A DNA stretch of 64,000 nt from Pseudorhizobium flavum (lineage in GTDB: Bacteria; Pseudomonadota; Alphaproteobacteria; Rhizobiales; Rhizobiaceae): positions 2,232,001 to 2,296,000 of the forward strand of contig NZ_LR723670.1 in NCBI RefSeq assembly GCF_902502825.2, written 5' to 3'. The notes beneath the pieces are model-generated. The model was not told the origin of the DNA. It searched no databases and saw only the letters and a program-made list of their open reading frames with translations. This document shows, piece after piece, positions 9,104 through 19,089 of this stretch. The translations under genes and the position numbers were made by a program. Every line of letters starts with the position of its first letter. Position 1 is the stretch's first letter.

Positions 9104-9194
9104 CGGAGTGCTCGGACCCCGGCGCTACCCGCGCCGTGCTTCCGTCACAATGATTGCCGAGACGATGACACCACTCATTGCATGGAGAACCCGA

Positions 9195-10379
9195 ATGTCG
9201 TCTGTCCGAAGCCTGATCCTCGCGGCCCTCATGTCGAGCGGCATCGCCTTGCCTGCAGCTGCCCAGAGCTGCGGCGGAGATCTCGGCGTCTTCCTTGAGG
9301 GCGTCAAGGCGGAAGCGGTGGCGAAAGGCATTCCCGCCGACGTCGCGGACCGCGCACTTTCCGGCGCACGGGTCGACCAGAAGGTGCTCGCACGCGACCG
9401 GGCTCAGGGTGTCTTCAAGCAGACTTTCCTGGAATTCTCTCAGCGAACGGTCAGCAAGGCGCGTCTCGATATCGGCAGCCAGAAGATCAAGCAGTACGCA
9501 GATATCTTTCAACGTGCAGAGCAGGAGTTCGGTGTCCCCCCTGGAGTCATTGCTGCATTCTGGGCGATGGAAACCGACTTTGGGGTCGTCCAGGGCGACT
9601 TCAACACCCGCGACGCGCTGGTGACGCTGGCGCATGACTGCCGTCGCCCGGAGCTGTTCCGGCCTCAATTGCTCGCGCTGATCGAAATGGTGCAGCACGG
9701 CGACCTCGATCCGGCAACCAATACCGGAGCCTGGGCGGGCGAGATCGGCCAGGTACAGATGCTGCCCGAGGATATCATCGCCTATGGCGTGGACGGCGAC
9801 GGCGACGGGCATGTCAACGTCAAGCAAAGTTCGCCGGACGCCATCCTGACGGCCGCGAAGTTCATCCAGAGCCTCGGCTTCCGCCGTGGCGAACCATGGA
9901 TACAGGAAGTCACCCTGCCGGCCGACCTTCCATGGGAGAAGACGGGCCTCGGCAACGAGGTGCCGGCTTCCGACTGGTTTGCAATGGGCGTTCAGCCGCG
10001 AGATGGAAATACCGGGTTCGCCTCCCTGCCTGCGGCACTGGTCCTGCCGCAGGGGCGCAATGGCCCGGCCTTTCTGACCTACCCGAACTTCAACATCTAT
10101 CTTGAGTGGAATCAGTCGTTCATTTACACCACCTCGGCGGCCTATTTCGCCACGCGGCTGATGGGCGCGCCAACCTACCAGAAGGGCAATCCCGAAGCGG
10201 GACTGGACGACGCGGCGATGAAGGCCCTTCAGACCAAGCTGCAGTCCCTCGGGCACGATGTCGGCAAGGTTGACGGCATCCTCGGCTCCGGCACCCGTCG
10301 TGCCGTTCAGAAGGAGCAGGCGAGGCTCGGCATTCCGGCCGATGGATGGCCGACACAACAGCTGCTGCAGGCTCTTTGA
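9195..10379 (+). CDS. Lytic murein transglycosylase, MltB family with peptidoglycan-binding domain
   Basis: The 394-residue product begins with a cleavable signal peptide (ending ALPAAAQS), so it is periplasmic rather than a lipoprotein. The SLT_2 domain has the catalytic glutamate in AFWAMETDFG (about residue 126) and the GEIGQVQMLPEDI stretch. A PG_binding_1 domain occupies the last 60 residues (LQSLGHDVGKVDGILGSGTRRAV). A longer in-frame reading upstream lacks a ribosome-binding site, while this ATG has GGAG eleven bases before it. It should produce 1,6-anhydro-muropeptides, the substrates of AmpD recycling. Confidence 0.9.
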   Translation: MSSVRSLILAALMSSGIALPAAAQSCGGDLGVFLEGVKAEAVAKGIPADVADRALSGARVDQKVLARDRAQGVFKQTFLEFSQRTVSKARLDIGSQKIKQYADIFQRAEQEFGVPPGVIAAFWAMETDFGVVQGDFNTRDALVTLAHDCRRPELFRPQLLALIEMVQHGDLDPATNTGAWAGEIGQVQMLPEDIIAYGVDGDGDGHVNVKQSSPDAILTAAKFIQSLGFRRGEPWIQEVTLPADLPWEKTGLGNEVPASDWFAMGVQPRDGNTGFASLPAALVLPQGRNGPAFLTYPNFNIYLEWNQSFIYTTSAAYFATRLMGAPTYQKGNPEAGLDDAAMKALQTKLQSLGHDVGKVDGILGSGTRRAVQKEQARLGIPADGWPTQQLLQAL

Positions 10380-10461
10380 CCAAACCTACCCGCTCGCAAG
10401 AATTGGGTGGCGCCGCTAATCCGGCGCCACTATGCGTTTGGCGACACGAACGGAAATCTCG

Positions 10462-11394
10462 ATGACCTCCTCCGCCCCTCGCCTGACGACGACCTCTTGG
10501 TCCCTGCTGATGCTTCTCGGGCTGATCTGGGGCGGGTCCTTCTTCTTCGCGCGGATCGCCGTGCTGGAAGTACCGCCCTTCACACTCGTCCTCCTGCGGC
10601 TGTCGCTGGCGGCGCTGGCCCTGCACATTTACCTGCGCGGGCGCTTCGGCCTCTACGCAACACTGCGCAGCCACTGGCGCGAATTCGCGATCATGGGCTT
10701 CATCAACAACGCGCTGCCCCACACGCTGATCTTCTTCGGCCAGACGGAGATCGGTGCCGGCCTCGCCTCCATTCTCAACGCGACCACGCCGATCTGGACC
10801 GTGCTGATCGCCAACCGCTGGACCGCAGACGAAAAGCTCACCATGGCGAAGATGGTTGGGTGTCTTACCGGCCTTGCGGGAACTGCGGTCCTGCTTGGTC
10901 CAGCCTTGACGTCTGCCACGCATGCTCCGCTTTAGGCACTCACGCTGCCGGTCTTGGCTGCGATCTGCTACGGAGTTGCCGGCACCTTCGGCAAGCGCTT
11001 CCGTCAGATCCCGGCTCCGGTCACAGCCACCGGGCAATTGACTGCATCCTCCCTCATGATGCTGCCGCTTGCCCTTCTCGCCGACCAGCCCTGGACGCTT
11101 CCCGTTCCCAGCACGACGGCGATCCTCGCCATTCTCGGGCTCGCGCTGATATCCACCGCCTCCGCCTATCTGCTTTTCTTCCGGATCCTTACCCTCGCCG
11201 GCGCCACCAATACATCACTGGTCACGCTCCTTGTTCCTCCGAGCGCAATCCTTCTCGGCGCGCTCTTTCTCGGCGAGCGACTCGCCCTGACAGACACGGT
11301 TGGGCTCGCCCTCATCGCACTCGGCCTCCTGGTCCTCGATGGACGGATTCTGGAGGCCACAGGGAAGTCACGCCGCAGCCGGCACAGCAGCTGA
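10462..11394 (+). pseudogene. EamA/DMT-family permease gene interrupted by an in-frame TAG
   Basis: Read through, this is a normal 310-codon drug/metabolite transporter with two five-helix EamA repeats. The first repeat begins SWSLLMLLGLIWGGSFFFARI, the second ALTLPVLAAICYGVAGTFGKRF. A TAG at 10933-10935 falls exactly between the repeats, at the start of helix 6. Nothing is shifted: both halves share one frame and there is no ribosome-binding site or good start codon for the second half. The likely ancestral codon is TGG or CAG. Either the gene is dead, the first five helices are made alone, or the base is a sequencing error. Confidence 0.82.
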
Positions 11395-11619
11395 GACGCT
11401 TCCCGTGCTCACACTCTGTATCGTTCGTTAACAGGCGGCGACCGAAATTTTACGATTTATCCATCAAGATTAACGCGGACATCAACTAGCAAATTCAATC
11501 GCTTGGCCCAGTTTTCCCTGAGGATTCCGCCCTGCGCGTGTTGCGCCGCAATACAGAAAAGTCTTTTCAAGAGCGGAAACTCCGACATACACTCCCTCTG
11601 TCAGCACAAGGAGGCAGAC

Positions 11620-11697
11620 ATGGGACGAGCATACTCTCTTAATGTCCTGGTAGTCGGTGCAGCGTTTGTGTTCGTGGCTTCCATGCTCTTTATCTGA
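11620..11697 (+). CDS. 25-residue single-helix membrane peptide
   Basis: An ATG preceded by AAGGAGGCAGAC, an essentially perfect Shine-Dalgarno at ideal spacing, opens a 25-codon frame ending in TGA. The peptide is a short polar N-terminus (MGRAYSLN) followed by one hydrophobic helix of about 17 residues ending SMLFI. The gene is monocistronic: about 225 bases of non-coding DNA lie upstream and a strong terminator lies downstream. No function can be assigned; small inner-membrane peptides of this kind often modulate a larger membrane complex. Confidence 0.6.
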   Translation: MGRAYSLNVLVVGAAFVFVASMLFI

Positions 11698-11766
11698 GCG
11701 CCACAATCTCTCCGCATCGGGACATATCTGGCATCCGTGACACCTGTATAACAGTTTGGCCTCTCG

Positions 11767-11794
11767 AAAACGCAGCTCCCCTGGGCTGCGTTTT
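11767..11794. terminator. Bidirectional intrinsic terminator
   Basis: A ten-base perfect stem AAAACGCAGC / GCTGCGTTTT with an eight-base loop has T-rich tails in both directions. It ends transcription of the small membrane peptide gene on the plus strand and of metF on the minus strand. Confidence 0.85.
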
Positions 11795-11797
11795 CTT

Positions 11798-12691
11798 TCA
11801 TGCCGCGGCGTCCGCCTGGGCGCGCCGCGCCCGGCCTAGCTGCTCCAGCACCTGGTTTATGAGGCCGGAGCGGTTCATCGTGTAGATGTGGAAGTCGGTC
11901 ACACCGCGATTGAGGAGATCATCGATCTGTTCGGCAGCGACATCTGCGGCCACCTTGGCGCGATCCGCGGGATTTTCTTCATAGCCCTCGAAACGCCTGT
12001 CGAGAAAGGTAGGAACTGAGGCCCCGCAACGCCCGGCGAAACGCTTCAGCTGCGTCAGGTTCTGAATCGGCATGATTCCCGGCACGATCGGCATATCGAT
12101 GCCTGCGGCCCGCACCTTATCGAGATAGCGCTCGTAGACATCGTTGTCGAAGAAGAACTGCGTCAGCGCGCGCGCCGCGCCGGCATCCGCCTTGCGTTTC
12201 AGCATCTCGATGTCGAAGGCAAGGTCGGCGCTTTCCGGATGCTTCTCCGGATAGGCGGAGACCGAGATGTCGAAGTTGCCGATCTCCCGTAATCCCGCCA
12301 CCAGTTCGGCCGCATTGGCATAGCCGTCTGCATGCGGCCTATACTCGGTCCCGACGCCGCTGGCGGGATCGCCTCGCAGGGCAACGATCCGGCGCACACC
12401 GGCGGCGCGGAATTCTTCCACGACGCTGCGCGTCTCTTCCCGGGAGGCATCCACGCAGGTCAGGTGCGCGGCCGTCGGAAGAGCGGTCTCGCGAATGAGA
12501 CGCCGGACGACCGAAAGCGTCGGTGCCTTGGTGGAGCCACCAGCTCCGTAGGTGACGGAAACGAAGTCGGGGTTCCAGGCGCCGAGGTCGAGGACGGCGT
12601 CCCACAACTGGCCTTCCATATCGGCTGAGCGCGGCGGAAAGAACTCGAACGAAAGCCCGAAGGATTTCTGCGGCGGGAGCGTCGGTGTCAT
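11798..12691 (-). CDS. metF: Methylenetetrahydrofolate reductase
   Basis: This 297-residue flavoprotein reduces 5,10-methylene- to 5-methyl-tetrahydrofolate, the methyl donor for methionine synthase. The catalytic glutamate lies in FEFFPPRS (about residue 16). Also seen are VSVTYGAGGS, the HLTCVD strand, VALRGDP and the ALTQFFFDND active-site loop. The length is typical of bacterial MetF. The start has an AAGGACTG ribosome-binding site. It is the second gene of an operon led by the ArsR-methyltransferase regulator (13-base gap), so it should follow that gene's palindromic operator. metH, its partner enzyme, has the same operator. Confidence 0.95.
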   Translation of the reverse strand: MTPTLPPQKSFGLSFEFFPPRSADMEGQLWDAVLDLGAWNPDFVSVTYGAGGSTKAPTLSVVRRLIRETALPTAAHLTCVDASREETRSVVEEFRAAGVRRIVALRGDPASGVGTEYRPHADGYANAAELVAGLREIGNFDISVSAYPEKHPESADLAFDIEMLKRKADAGAARALTQFFFDNDVYERYLDKVRAAGIDMPIVPGIMPIQNLTQLKRFAGRCGASVPTFLDRRFEGYEENPADRAKVAADVAAEQIDDLLNRGVTDFHIYTMNRSGLINQVLEQLGRARRAQADAAA

Positions 12692-12704
12692 GGCGGCAGT
12701 CCTT

Positions 12705-13706
12705 TCAGGCCGGAGTCATTTCCTTGGCGGCGGGAGCGTCGGCGATCAACAGGCGACGGTCCCTGGCGAGCCACACAGTCGCGGTCAGCGACGGGCCTCC
12801 CTGCCGGTCGGCTGCAAGATCAACAACCTCCTGCACATCGAGCCCGACCTTCTCTAGCCACTCGGCCATCGTCTCGTGAGAGAAGCCGAGCCGGACATGA
12901 GCATGTTCATCGCGCAGGTATTCGAGATTGTGAGGCGCAAGATCGACGATCAGCAGACGTCCGCCGGGACGAAGGACGCGCGCCGCCTCGGCTATCGCCC
13001 GCTCCGGCTGATCCAGAAAGTGAAGGACCTGGTGGATCGTGACGAGGTCGAAGTCCTGCCCGTCGAGCGGCAGATTGAGAATATCGCCCTGCCGCACAGA
13101 CGCCTTCACGATACCCGCCTTATCGAGGTTGGCCCGGGCGACGGAGAGCATGTCTCGGCTAGCGTCTATGCCCACGGCGCGGCGATAGACGTCGGAAAGC
13201 AGCTGGAGGATCCAACCCGTGCCGGTTCCGAGATCGAGCAGCGAATCCACCGGCGTGCGTCCGACCAGCTTCAGCAGCGCCTTCTCGACGACGGCGTCGC
13301 TGACATGCAGGCGACGCAACTCGTCCCACTCGGCGGCATTGCGACTGAAATAGGCCTGCGCCCGTTCCGCCCTCGCCTGCTTCACCGTCGCCAGGCGCTC
13401 CCGGTCACGTGCGAGAATCGGGTCATCAATGGAAACCGCAATGAGCAACGTCCGGACGAGCGCGGCCGCTGTGCCCTCCCGCTTGAGACGGAAATAGGCC
13501 CAGGCCCCCTCTTGGTATCTCTCGATCAGGTCTTCTTCGGCGAGCAGCTTCAGGTGCCGGGAAATGCGCGGCTGCGACTGGCCAAGGATTTCGGTAAGAT
13601 CAGTGACGGTGAGGTCGCCGGCAGCCACGAGCGCGAGCAGGCGGAAGCGGGTGGGTTCACCGGCAGTTTTCAGTACGTCCACCAAGGTATCGAGGGAGTG
13701 CCCCAT
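12705..13706 (-). CDS. ArsR-family regulator fused to a SAM-methyltransferase domain (SahR-like)
   Basis: The N-terminal 90 residues are an ArsR winged helix (DLTVTDLTEILGQSQPRISRHLKLL is the recognition region). No cysteine metal site is visible there, which argues against metal sensing. The rest is a class I methyltransferase fold with SAM motif LLDLGTGTGWIL (about residue 160) and VLRPGGRLLIVDLAPH. A longer reading would start with TTG at 13727 inside the operator, so the ATG at 13706 is preferred. It leads the metF operon, and its operator is shared with metH. This fits the SahR group described in Proteobacteria, which senses S-adenosylhomocysteine; the methyltransferase domain may be the ligand sensor. 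The assignment rests on context and family memory. Confidence 0.85.
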   Translation of the reverse strand: MGHSLDTLVDVLKTAGEPTRFRLLALVAAGDLTVTDLTEILGQSQPRISRHLKLLAEEDLIERYQEGAWAYFRLKREGTAAALVRTLLIAVSIDDPILARDRERLATVKQARAERAQAYFSRNAAEWDELRRLHVSDAVVEKALLKLVGRTPVDSLLDLGTGTGWILQLLSDVYRRAVGIDASRDMLSVARANLDKAGIVKASVRQGDILNLPLDGQDFDLVTIHQVLHFLDQPERAIAEAARVLRPGGRLLIVDLAPHNLEYLRDEHAHVRLGFSHETMAEWLEKVGLDVQEVVDLAADRQGGPSLTATVWLARDRRLLIADAPAAKEMTPA

Positions 13707-13725
13707 TACAGTCGCCTTCGCAATC

Positions 13726-13751
13726 AAGATATAAAGATATGTTTATATCTT
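13726..13751. promoter_or_regulatory. Palindromic operator of the methionine regulator (autoregulation)
   Basis: Ten-base arms AAGATATAAA and TTTATATCTT flank the six-base centre GATATG, giving a 26-base palindrome with mismatches only at the two edges of its centre. It lies 20 bases before the regulator start. Its inner 16 bases, ATAAAGATATGTTTAT, differ at one base from a perfect palindrome upstream of metH at 43966-43981. Confidence 0.82.
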
Positions 13752-13797
13752 ATCCGCCAGTAAGGCAACCCTCAAACCCATACTGCATGAAAATGCA

Positions 13798-13823
13798 AAA
13801 GGGCGGCACTATGGCCGCCCTTT
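13798..13823 (-). terminator. Intrinsic terminator of the chemoreceptor gene
   Basis: A ten-base stem AAAGGGCGGC / GCCGCCCTTT with a six-base loop stands 18 bases past the chemoreceptor stop. On the minus strand it is followed by a T-rich run. Confidence 0.8.
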
Positions 13824-13841
13824 CACTAGTCGTCGTCGCAA

Positions 13842-16145
13842 TCAGAACTCCTGCCAATCGTCCGACGGCGCCTGGGCCAGCGCAGCACCGCTCGCGGAAG
13901 CACGAACTGCCGGACGAGGTTTGGCGGACGCTGTCGGCAGCGGAACCGTCGCGCGTGCCGCGGCCGCGGGCGTAGCGGGGGCGCCCATCCGCCCTGCAGT
14001 AGTCCGCAGATCCTGCACCGCGTTGCCGACTTTGAACTGGGACAGGAGCGCGTTGAGAGTTGCGCTTTCCTGCGCCAGATTTGCGCCCGCCGCGTTCATT
14101 TCCTCGACCATGGCGGCATTCTGCTGGGTGGCCTGGTCCATGTGGTTGACCGCGGTATTCACCTGGGTAAGCCCGACCGCCTGCTCCTGTGCCGCGGTCG
14201 CGATCGCATCCATATGGGTGTTGATCGCCTGCACGAGTTGCTCGATCACTCCGAGTCCTTCGCCCGTATCGTTGACGAGGCGGACCCCTTCGCCGACGGC
14301 AAGTGCCGAATTGTCGATCAGGCTCTGGATCTCCTTCGCCGCTTTGGCGGAACGCTGCGCCAGTTCGCGCACTTCCTGGGCAACGACGGCAAAGCCCTTG
14401 CCGGCCTCGCCCGCACGGGCAGCCTCGACACCGGCATTGAGAGCCAGAAGATTGGTCTGGAAGGCAATCTCGTCGATGACCGAGATGATCTGGCCAATCT
14501 GCTTGGAAGAATGCTCGATGCGTTCCATTGCAGCGACCGCATTGCGAACCACTTGGCCAGACTGGTCCGCGCGTGCCCGGGCATCCCGGACGACCTGGCG
14601 GGCTTCATCCGTCCGTCGCGACGTTGCGCTGACATTCGAGGTGATCTCCTCGAGAGCTGCAGCCGTCTCCTCCAGCGAGGCAGCCTGCTGTTCGGTGCGC
14701 CGCGAAAGATTGTCGGATGCTTCCGATATCTCCCTGGAGCCGCCGGTAACGGTCGAAACGGAGTTCCCGACGCTGGCAAGCGCCTGGCGCAGCTGAGACA
14801 CCGAAGTGTTGAAGTCGTTACGAAGCGGCTCGAACTGTGAAGCGAAAGGCTGCTCGATTTCACAGAGCATGTCGCCGCTTGCCAGACGCCTCAGACCGGC
14901 TGCCAGGGCACCGGTCGCCTGGTTGAGGCGCTGCTCCGCCTCTTCCTCCGCGCGCCGCTGCATCTCGACGCGGTCACGCTCGGCCTGTTCGCGGCCATGA
15001 GCCTGCTCGGCCTCAAGCTCGGCATTACGGATCGCCGCCTGTCGGAACACCTCGACGGAACGCGCCATGCCACCAATCTCGTCCCTGCGCTCCACATAGG
15101 GAATCGTCCGGGCGGTATCTCCGTCGGCGAGCGTCTTCATACGATCGCCGATGCCGGTGAGAGTCCTGGAGAAGTTGCGGGTCACCGCGAAGCTCAACGC
15201 GATGACGCAGGCGACGAAGAAGAGCATCGATGCCGCGAGCACGGTCAGGTAGGTCGTGGCAGATGATAGTTTCTCCTGTACCAGTTGGGTCATCCGATCG
15301 CCGGTCCGATCCGTCAGGGCGGAAACGAAGGCCCGACGGTCGAGATTTGCCTTCACCCAGAGATCGACCTCGCCGGGAGCCGGCGTGTAGGCTTCGTTCT
15401 TGGCCATCAACCCGCGGACGCGCTCGACCGTCTGGCCGGAAGCACTGGCAAAGAACCCATCATATTCGGCGAGAATGTCGGCAGGCACCGATTCGCGGAA
15501 GGGCGCCGTATAGGCAGCCAGCAGCCCGGCGCTGCGCATGAACATCTTCATGGCTTCCATGCCGAGCGGCCCCTTGGCGTATTCGCCGGCAAGTCTGTTC
15601 AGCATCTGGTAGCCGTCGCCGACCTGCATCATCGCGTAGTAACCGGCCGCAGCCCGCGCGAAATCGCTGTCCTCGGACATGGCACCCGCGCGGCGAGTGA
15701 TCTCGGCACCGGCCGCAACGGCCGGCTGCAAGACCTGCAGCGCACTGATTGAACTCGCCGTGCCCGCATCGACCTCCTGCCGATAGCCGGGGATCCTGGC
15801 GAAACGTTCCTTGAAATTCTCAACGAAGGCCGCAAGTGCAGGATCGTTGAAACCTGCCGCAAGGACGTCGTCATACGCCTTGAGAAGCGCGTCCTTCGTC
15901 TCGTCCGTTGCCTTGCGCGCAGCCGGGCGCTGGTCTGCCGTCGCGCCGCTCTCCGCGGGCACGAGGACGGCGAGCTTGCCGCCTGCTCTCGCGACACGCT
16001 CCAGCAGCACCGCATTCTGGGCGGCAGAGCGCTCCTTGTAGACTTCGTAGGTCAGCCAGCCACCAAATGAGATTGCAGCGGCTAGAGGCGCAACGGTCAG
16101 AATGGTGAGGGATTGGCGGAAGGAAAGGCGCTGGATGAGAGTCAT
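13842..16145 (-). CDS. Methyl-accepting chemotaxis protein with CheR-tethering tail
   Basis: This 767-residue receptor has a membrane helix at about residues 15-32, a mainly helical periplasmic domain of roughly 270 residues (NIT-like by shape, ligand unknown), and a second membrane helix (about 300-325). HAMP and a coiled coil follow, then the signalling domain. The hairpin tip is intact: [32 protein letters not shown] binds CheA/CheW. The protein ends in Asp-Trp-Gln-Glu-Phe after a Pro/Ala linker, matching the C-terminal pentapeptide that tethers CheR/CheB. No che or flagellar genes are adjacent. The start has a GAGGAAG ribosome-binding site. Confidence 0.92.
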   Translation of the reverse strand: MTLIQRLSFRQSLTILTVAPLAAAISFGGWLTYEVYKERSAAQNAVLLERVARAGGKLAVLVPAESGATADQRPAARKATDETKDALLKAYDDVLAAGFNDPALAAFVENFKERFARIPGYRQEVDAGTASSISALQVLQPAVAAGAEITRRAGAMSEDSDFARAAAGYYAMMQVGDGYQMLNRLAGEYAKGPLGMEAMKMFMRSAGLLAAYTAPFRESVPADILAEYDGFFASASGQTVERVRGLMAKNEAYTPAPGEVDLWVKANLDRRAFVSALTDRTGDRMTQLVQEKLSSATTYLTVLAASMLFFVACVIALSFAVTRNFSRTLTGIGDRMKTLADGDTARTIPYVERRDEIGGMARSVEVFRQAAIRNAELEAEQAHGREQAERDRVEMQRRAEEEAEQRLNQATGALAAGLRRLASGDMLCEIEQPFASQFEPLRNDFNTSVSQLRQALASVGNSVSTVTGGSREISEASDNLSRRTEQQAASLEETAAALEEITSNVSATSRRTDEARQVVRDARARADQSGQVVRNAVAAMERIEHSSKQIGQIISVIDEIAFQTNLLALNAGVEAARAGEAGKGFAVVAQEVRELAQRSAKAAKEIQSLIDNSALAVGEGVRLVNDTGEGLGVIEQLVQAINTHMDAIATAAQEQAVGLTQVNTAVNHMDQATQQNAAMVEEMNAAGANLAQESATLNALLSQFKVGNAVQDLRTTAGRMGAPATPAAAARATVPLPTASAKPRPAVRASASGAALAQAPSDDWQEF

Positions 16146-16274
16146 GAAACTTCCTCGACGGTCGTCCTCATGACGTCACACGCAGCGTTCCCATCCACTG
16201 CATGTTCGTTGCTAGCGAACCTGTGCTAATAAATGCTTATATTTCGCCGTCGTCGAAGAATATTGCGACACAGA

Positions 16275-16298
16275 ACGGGCCACCCATGGGCGGCCCGT
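16275..16298 (-). terminator. Probable terminator of ettA
   Basis: A hairpin ACGGGCC...GGCCCGT with an inner CCC/GGG pairing lies 22 bases past the ettA stop. The downstream T-tract is weak. Confidence 0.5.
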
Positions 16299-16319
16299 CA
16301 GCAGGCATGATAGTGCGGA

Positions 16320-17969
16320 TCAGCGCGTCAGCCGCTTGTAGGTGACCCGCTTCGGGTTGACCGATTCCGGTCCCAGCCGGCGGATCTTGTCCTGTTCGTA
16401 GTCCTCGAAGTTGCCCTCGAACCATTCCACATGGCTGTCACCCTCGAAGGCGAGAATATGGGTCGCCAGGCGATCCAGGAACATGCGGTCGTGGCTGATG
16501 ATGACGGCGCAGCCGGCGAAATTTTCCAGTGCGTCTTCCAGCGCCGACAGCGTTTCCGTGTCGAGGTCGTTGGTCGGTTCGTCGAGGAGCAGGACGTTGC
16601 CGCCAGCCTTCAGCATCTTGGCGAGGTGCACGCGGTTGCGCTGGCCGCCGGACAGGTTGCCGACCTTCTGCTGCTGGTCGCCACCCTTGAAGTTGAAGGC
16701 GCCGCAATAGGCGCGGGAATTCATCTCGTACTTGCCGAGCTTGATGATGTCGTTGCCGCCGGAGATCTCTTCCCAGACATTCTTCGAACCATCGAGCGAG
16801 TCGCGACTCTGGTCGACATAGCCGAGGTGGACGGTCTCGCCGATGTTGATCGAGCCGGTATCCGGGTTTTCCTGACCGGTGATCATCCGGAACAACGTCG
16901 TCTTGCCGGCGCCGTTCGGTCCGATCACACCGACGATGCCGCCCGGTGGCAGCTTGAAGCTCAGGTTCTCGAACAGCACGCGATCGCCATAGGTCTTGGA
17001 GATGTTCTCCGCCTCGATGACGACATTGCCGAGCCGCTCGCCGACTGGAATGATGATTTGGGCTTCGCCGGGACGGCGGTTCTCGGCCGCGGCAACCAGT
17101 TCGTCATAGGCGCGGATACGGGCCTTGGACTTCGCCTGACGCGCCTTCGGGCTCGAGGCAATCCACTCCTGCTCGCGCGACAGCGCCTTCTGGCGGCTGC
17201 CTTCCTCGCGCTCTTCCTGCGCCAGACGCTTCGCCTTGGCCTGGAGATATGCGGAATAGTTGCCCTCGTAGGGAATGCCGCGGCCACGGTCGAGCTCGAG
17301 GATCCAGCCGGTGACATTGTCGAGGAAGTAGCGGTCGTGGGTAACCATCAGGATGGCGCCCGGATATTCGCGCAGGTGCTTTTCGAGCCAGGCGATCGTC
17401 TCGGCGTCTAGGTGGTTGGTCGGCTCGTCGAGAAGCAGCAGGTCGGGCTGGCGCAGCAGCAGCTGGCAGAGCGCCACACGACGCTTTTCGCCGCCTGAAA
17501 GATTATCGATGGTCGCGTCGCCCGGCGGGCAGCGCAGGGCCTCCATTGCCATCTCGACCTGGCTTTCCAGGTCCCAGAGGTTCTGGCTGTCGATGATGTC
17601 CTGGAGCTTGGAACCCTCCTCCGCCGTCTCGTCGGAGTAGTTCATCATCAGTTCGTTGTAGCGGTCGAGGATCGCCTTCTTGTCGGCGACACCTTCCATG
17701 ACGTTGCCGAAGACGTTGAGGCTCTCGTCGAGCTGCGGCTCCTGCGGCAGATAGCCGAGCGTGGCGCCCTCGGCAAGCCAGGCCTCGCCGGTCCACTCCT
17801 TGTCCAGCCCCGCCATGATCTTCAACACGGTCGACTTGCCGGCGCCGTTCGGGCCGAGAATGCCGATCTTGGCATCCGGATAGAAGGACAGGTGAATGTT
17901 TTCGAGAATCTTCTTGTTGCCGTAGGACTTGTTCAGTCCGGCCATGTGATAAATGAACTGACGTGCCAT
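16320..17969 (-). CDS. ettA: Energy-dependent translational throttle protein EttA (ABC-F ATPase)
   Basis: This 549-residue soluble protein has two ABC cassettes and no membrane domain. Each has a Walker A (GPNGAGKST near residue 39, GPNGAGKTT near 350), signature motifs ([18 protein letters not shown]) and Walker B followed by EPTNHLD or EPTNDLD. The linker carries the long charged helix region [20 protein letters not shown]. EttA binds the ribosomal E site and gates the first steps of elongation according to ADP/ATP ratio. The length and the GlyAspGlnGln-rich second cassette match EttA rather than Uup or antibiotic-resistance ABC-F proteins. It is monocistronic. Confidence 0.93.
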   Translation of the reverse strand: MARQFIYHMAGLNKSYGNKKILENIHLSFYPDAKIGILGPNGAGKSTVLKIMAGLDKEWTGEAWLAEGATLGYLPQEPQLDESLNVFGNVMEGVADKKAILDRYNELMMNYSDETAEEGSKLQDIIDSQNLWDLESQVEMAMEALRCPPGDATIDNLSGGEKRRVALCQLLLRQPDLLLLDEPTNHLDAETIAWLEKHLREYPGAILMVTHDRYFLDNVTGWILELDRGRGIPYEGNYSAYLQAKAKRLAQEEREEGSRQKALSREQEWIASSPKARQAKSKARIRAYDELVAAAENRRPGEAQIIIPVGERLGNVVIEAENISKTYGDRVLFENLSFKLPPGGIVGVIGPNGAGKTTLFRMITGQENPDTGSINIGETVHLGYVDQSRDSLDGSKNVWEEISGGNDIIKLGKYEMNSRAYCGAFNFKGGDQQQKVGNLSGGQRNRVHLAKMLKAGGNVLLLDEPTNDLDTETLSALEDALENFAGCAVIISHDRMFLDRLATHILAFEGDSHVEWFEGNFEDYEQDKIRRLGPESVNPKRVTYKRLTR

Positions 17970-18057
17970 CAGAAAAATACTCCGGCGTCTGGGGGTTTGG
18001 ACGCTATCTAGGCGAAACGGGCGCCGGGAGCAATGCGCGAGCAGAGGGGGCGCAAGA

Positions 18058-18990
18058 ATGTTCGAGGAAACCAGGAGGCTGGAAAGCCCGACGGGCGCAA
18101 GCCTCGCCTATCGTCACCAGGCGGCCTCCGGCGCCGCATGCGGCGTTCTCCTGATCTGCCACGGAATGGTCGAGCATTCCGGTCGATACGGCGACTTCGC
18201 GCATTCAATGGGCGCCAACGGCTTCCACGTTTATGTCCATGATCATCGTGGGCATGGTGAAACGACGGCACCAGATGCCGTCAGGGGCCGATTTGCCGTG
18301 CGGGACGGCGCTGCCAAGGCCCTGGATGATGTCTGGGCGATGCGCAATCTCGCAACGGATGCTCATCCCGGCCTCCCGGTGATCCTCTTCGGCCATTCCA
18401 TGGGAGGCCTCATCGCCTTGAACGTCGCCAGTGATCACCCGGAAGGTTTCCAGGGGCTCGCCATCTGGAATTCCAACTTCAACCAGGAGGTGGCGGGCCG
18501 TCTCGCGCAGCTCGTGCTGCATATCGAAAAGGCGCTGATGGGCGCCGACGTCCCGAGCGCAATTCTCCCGAGAGCCACCTTCCGCAGTTGGGGCCGCTCG
18601 ATACCGAACTGGCGGACCGAATCCGACTGGCTGAACAGCATCCCCGCTGAAGTCGATGCCTATCTCGCCGACCCTCTGTGCGGCTTCGATGCCAGTATAT
18701 CGCTTTGGCTGGATATCCTTCGTCTCACGTTCCGGGGGCCAACCGTTCTTGGTCGATTGCCCCGTGGCCTCCCCATCCATCTTGTCGGTGGGGAAGATGA
18801 CCCCGCGACGAACAAAGGCCGGGAAGTCCTGTGGCTTGAGGACCAATTCCACCGGAGAGGCTTCCAGCGGGTCACCAGCCGGATCTGGCCTGGCACGCGT
18901 CATGAAACGCTGAAGGAGATTGTCCGGCGGGAGGCGATGGACGACTTCGTGCACTGGGCGCGGGCCGCAGTCGCCTCTCAAACGGAATGA
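18058..18990 (+). CDS. Alpha/beta hydrolase, lysophospholipase/monoacylglycerol-lipase type
   Basis: This 310-residue protein has the oxyanion region [14 protein letters not shown] and DHRGHGET, the nucleophile elbow FGHSMGG (Ser about residue 115), and a late acid/His pair consistent with GGEDDPAT and GTRHETLKE. That layout is the Hydrolase_4 (serine aminopeptidase S33-type) family, whose members hydrolyse lysophospholipids or monoacylglycerols. No signal peptide is seen. A GAGGGGG sequence precedes the start. It is divergent from ettA. Substrate is inferred from family only. Confidence 0.82.
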   Translation: MFEETRRLESPTGASLAYRHQAASGAACGVLLICHGMVEHSGRYGDFAHSMGANGFHVYVHDHRGHGETTAPDAVRGRFAVRDGAAKALDDVWAMRNLATDAHPGLPVILFGHSMGGLIALNVASDHPEGFQGLAIWNSNFNQEVAGRLAQLVLHIEKALMGADVPSAILPRATFRSWGRSIPNWRTESDWLNSIPAEVDAYLADPLCGFDASISLWLDILRLTFRGPTVLGRLPRGLPIHLVGGEDDPATNKGREVLWLEDQFHRRGFQRVTSRIWPGTRHETLKEIVRREAMDDFVHWARAAVASQTE

Positions 18991-19089
18991 ACTAATGACA
19001 TTTCCTCAAGTGTCTTCCCTCTCCTGGTTGGATATAGGTTATGCGCGGCAGCGGCGTCGGGCGCTCCGCGTTGCGCAAGAGTGGAAAGC

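Noticed and set aside
10407..11489. A 360-residue plus-strand frame over the DMT permease
   Set aside because: It is Arg/Pro/His-rich with no membrane pattern, and it is a shadow of the permease reading frame.
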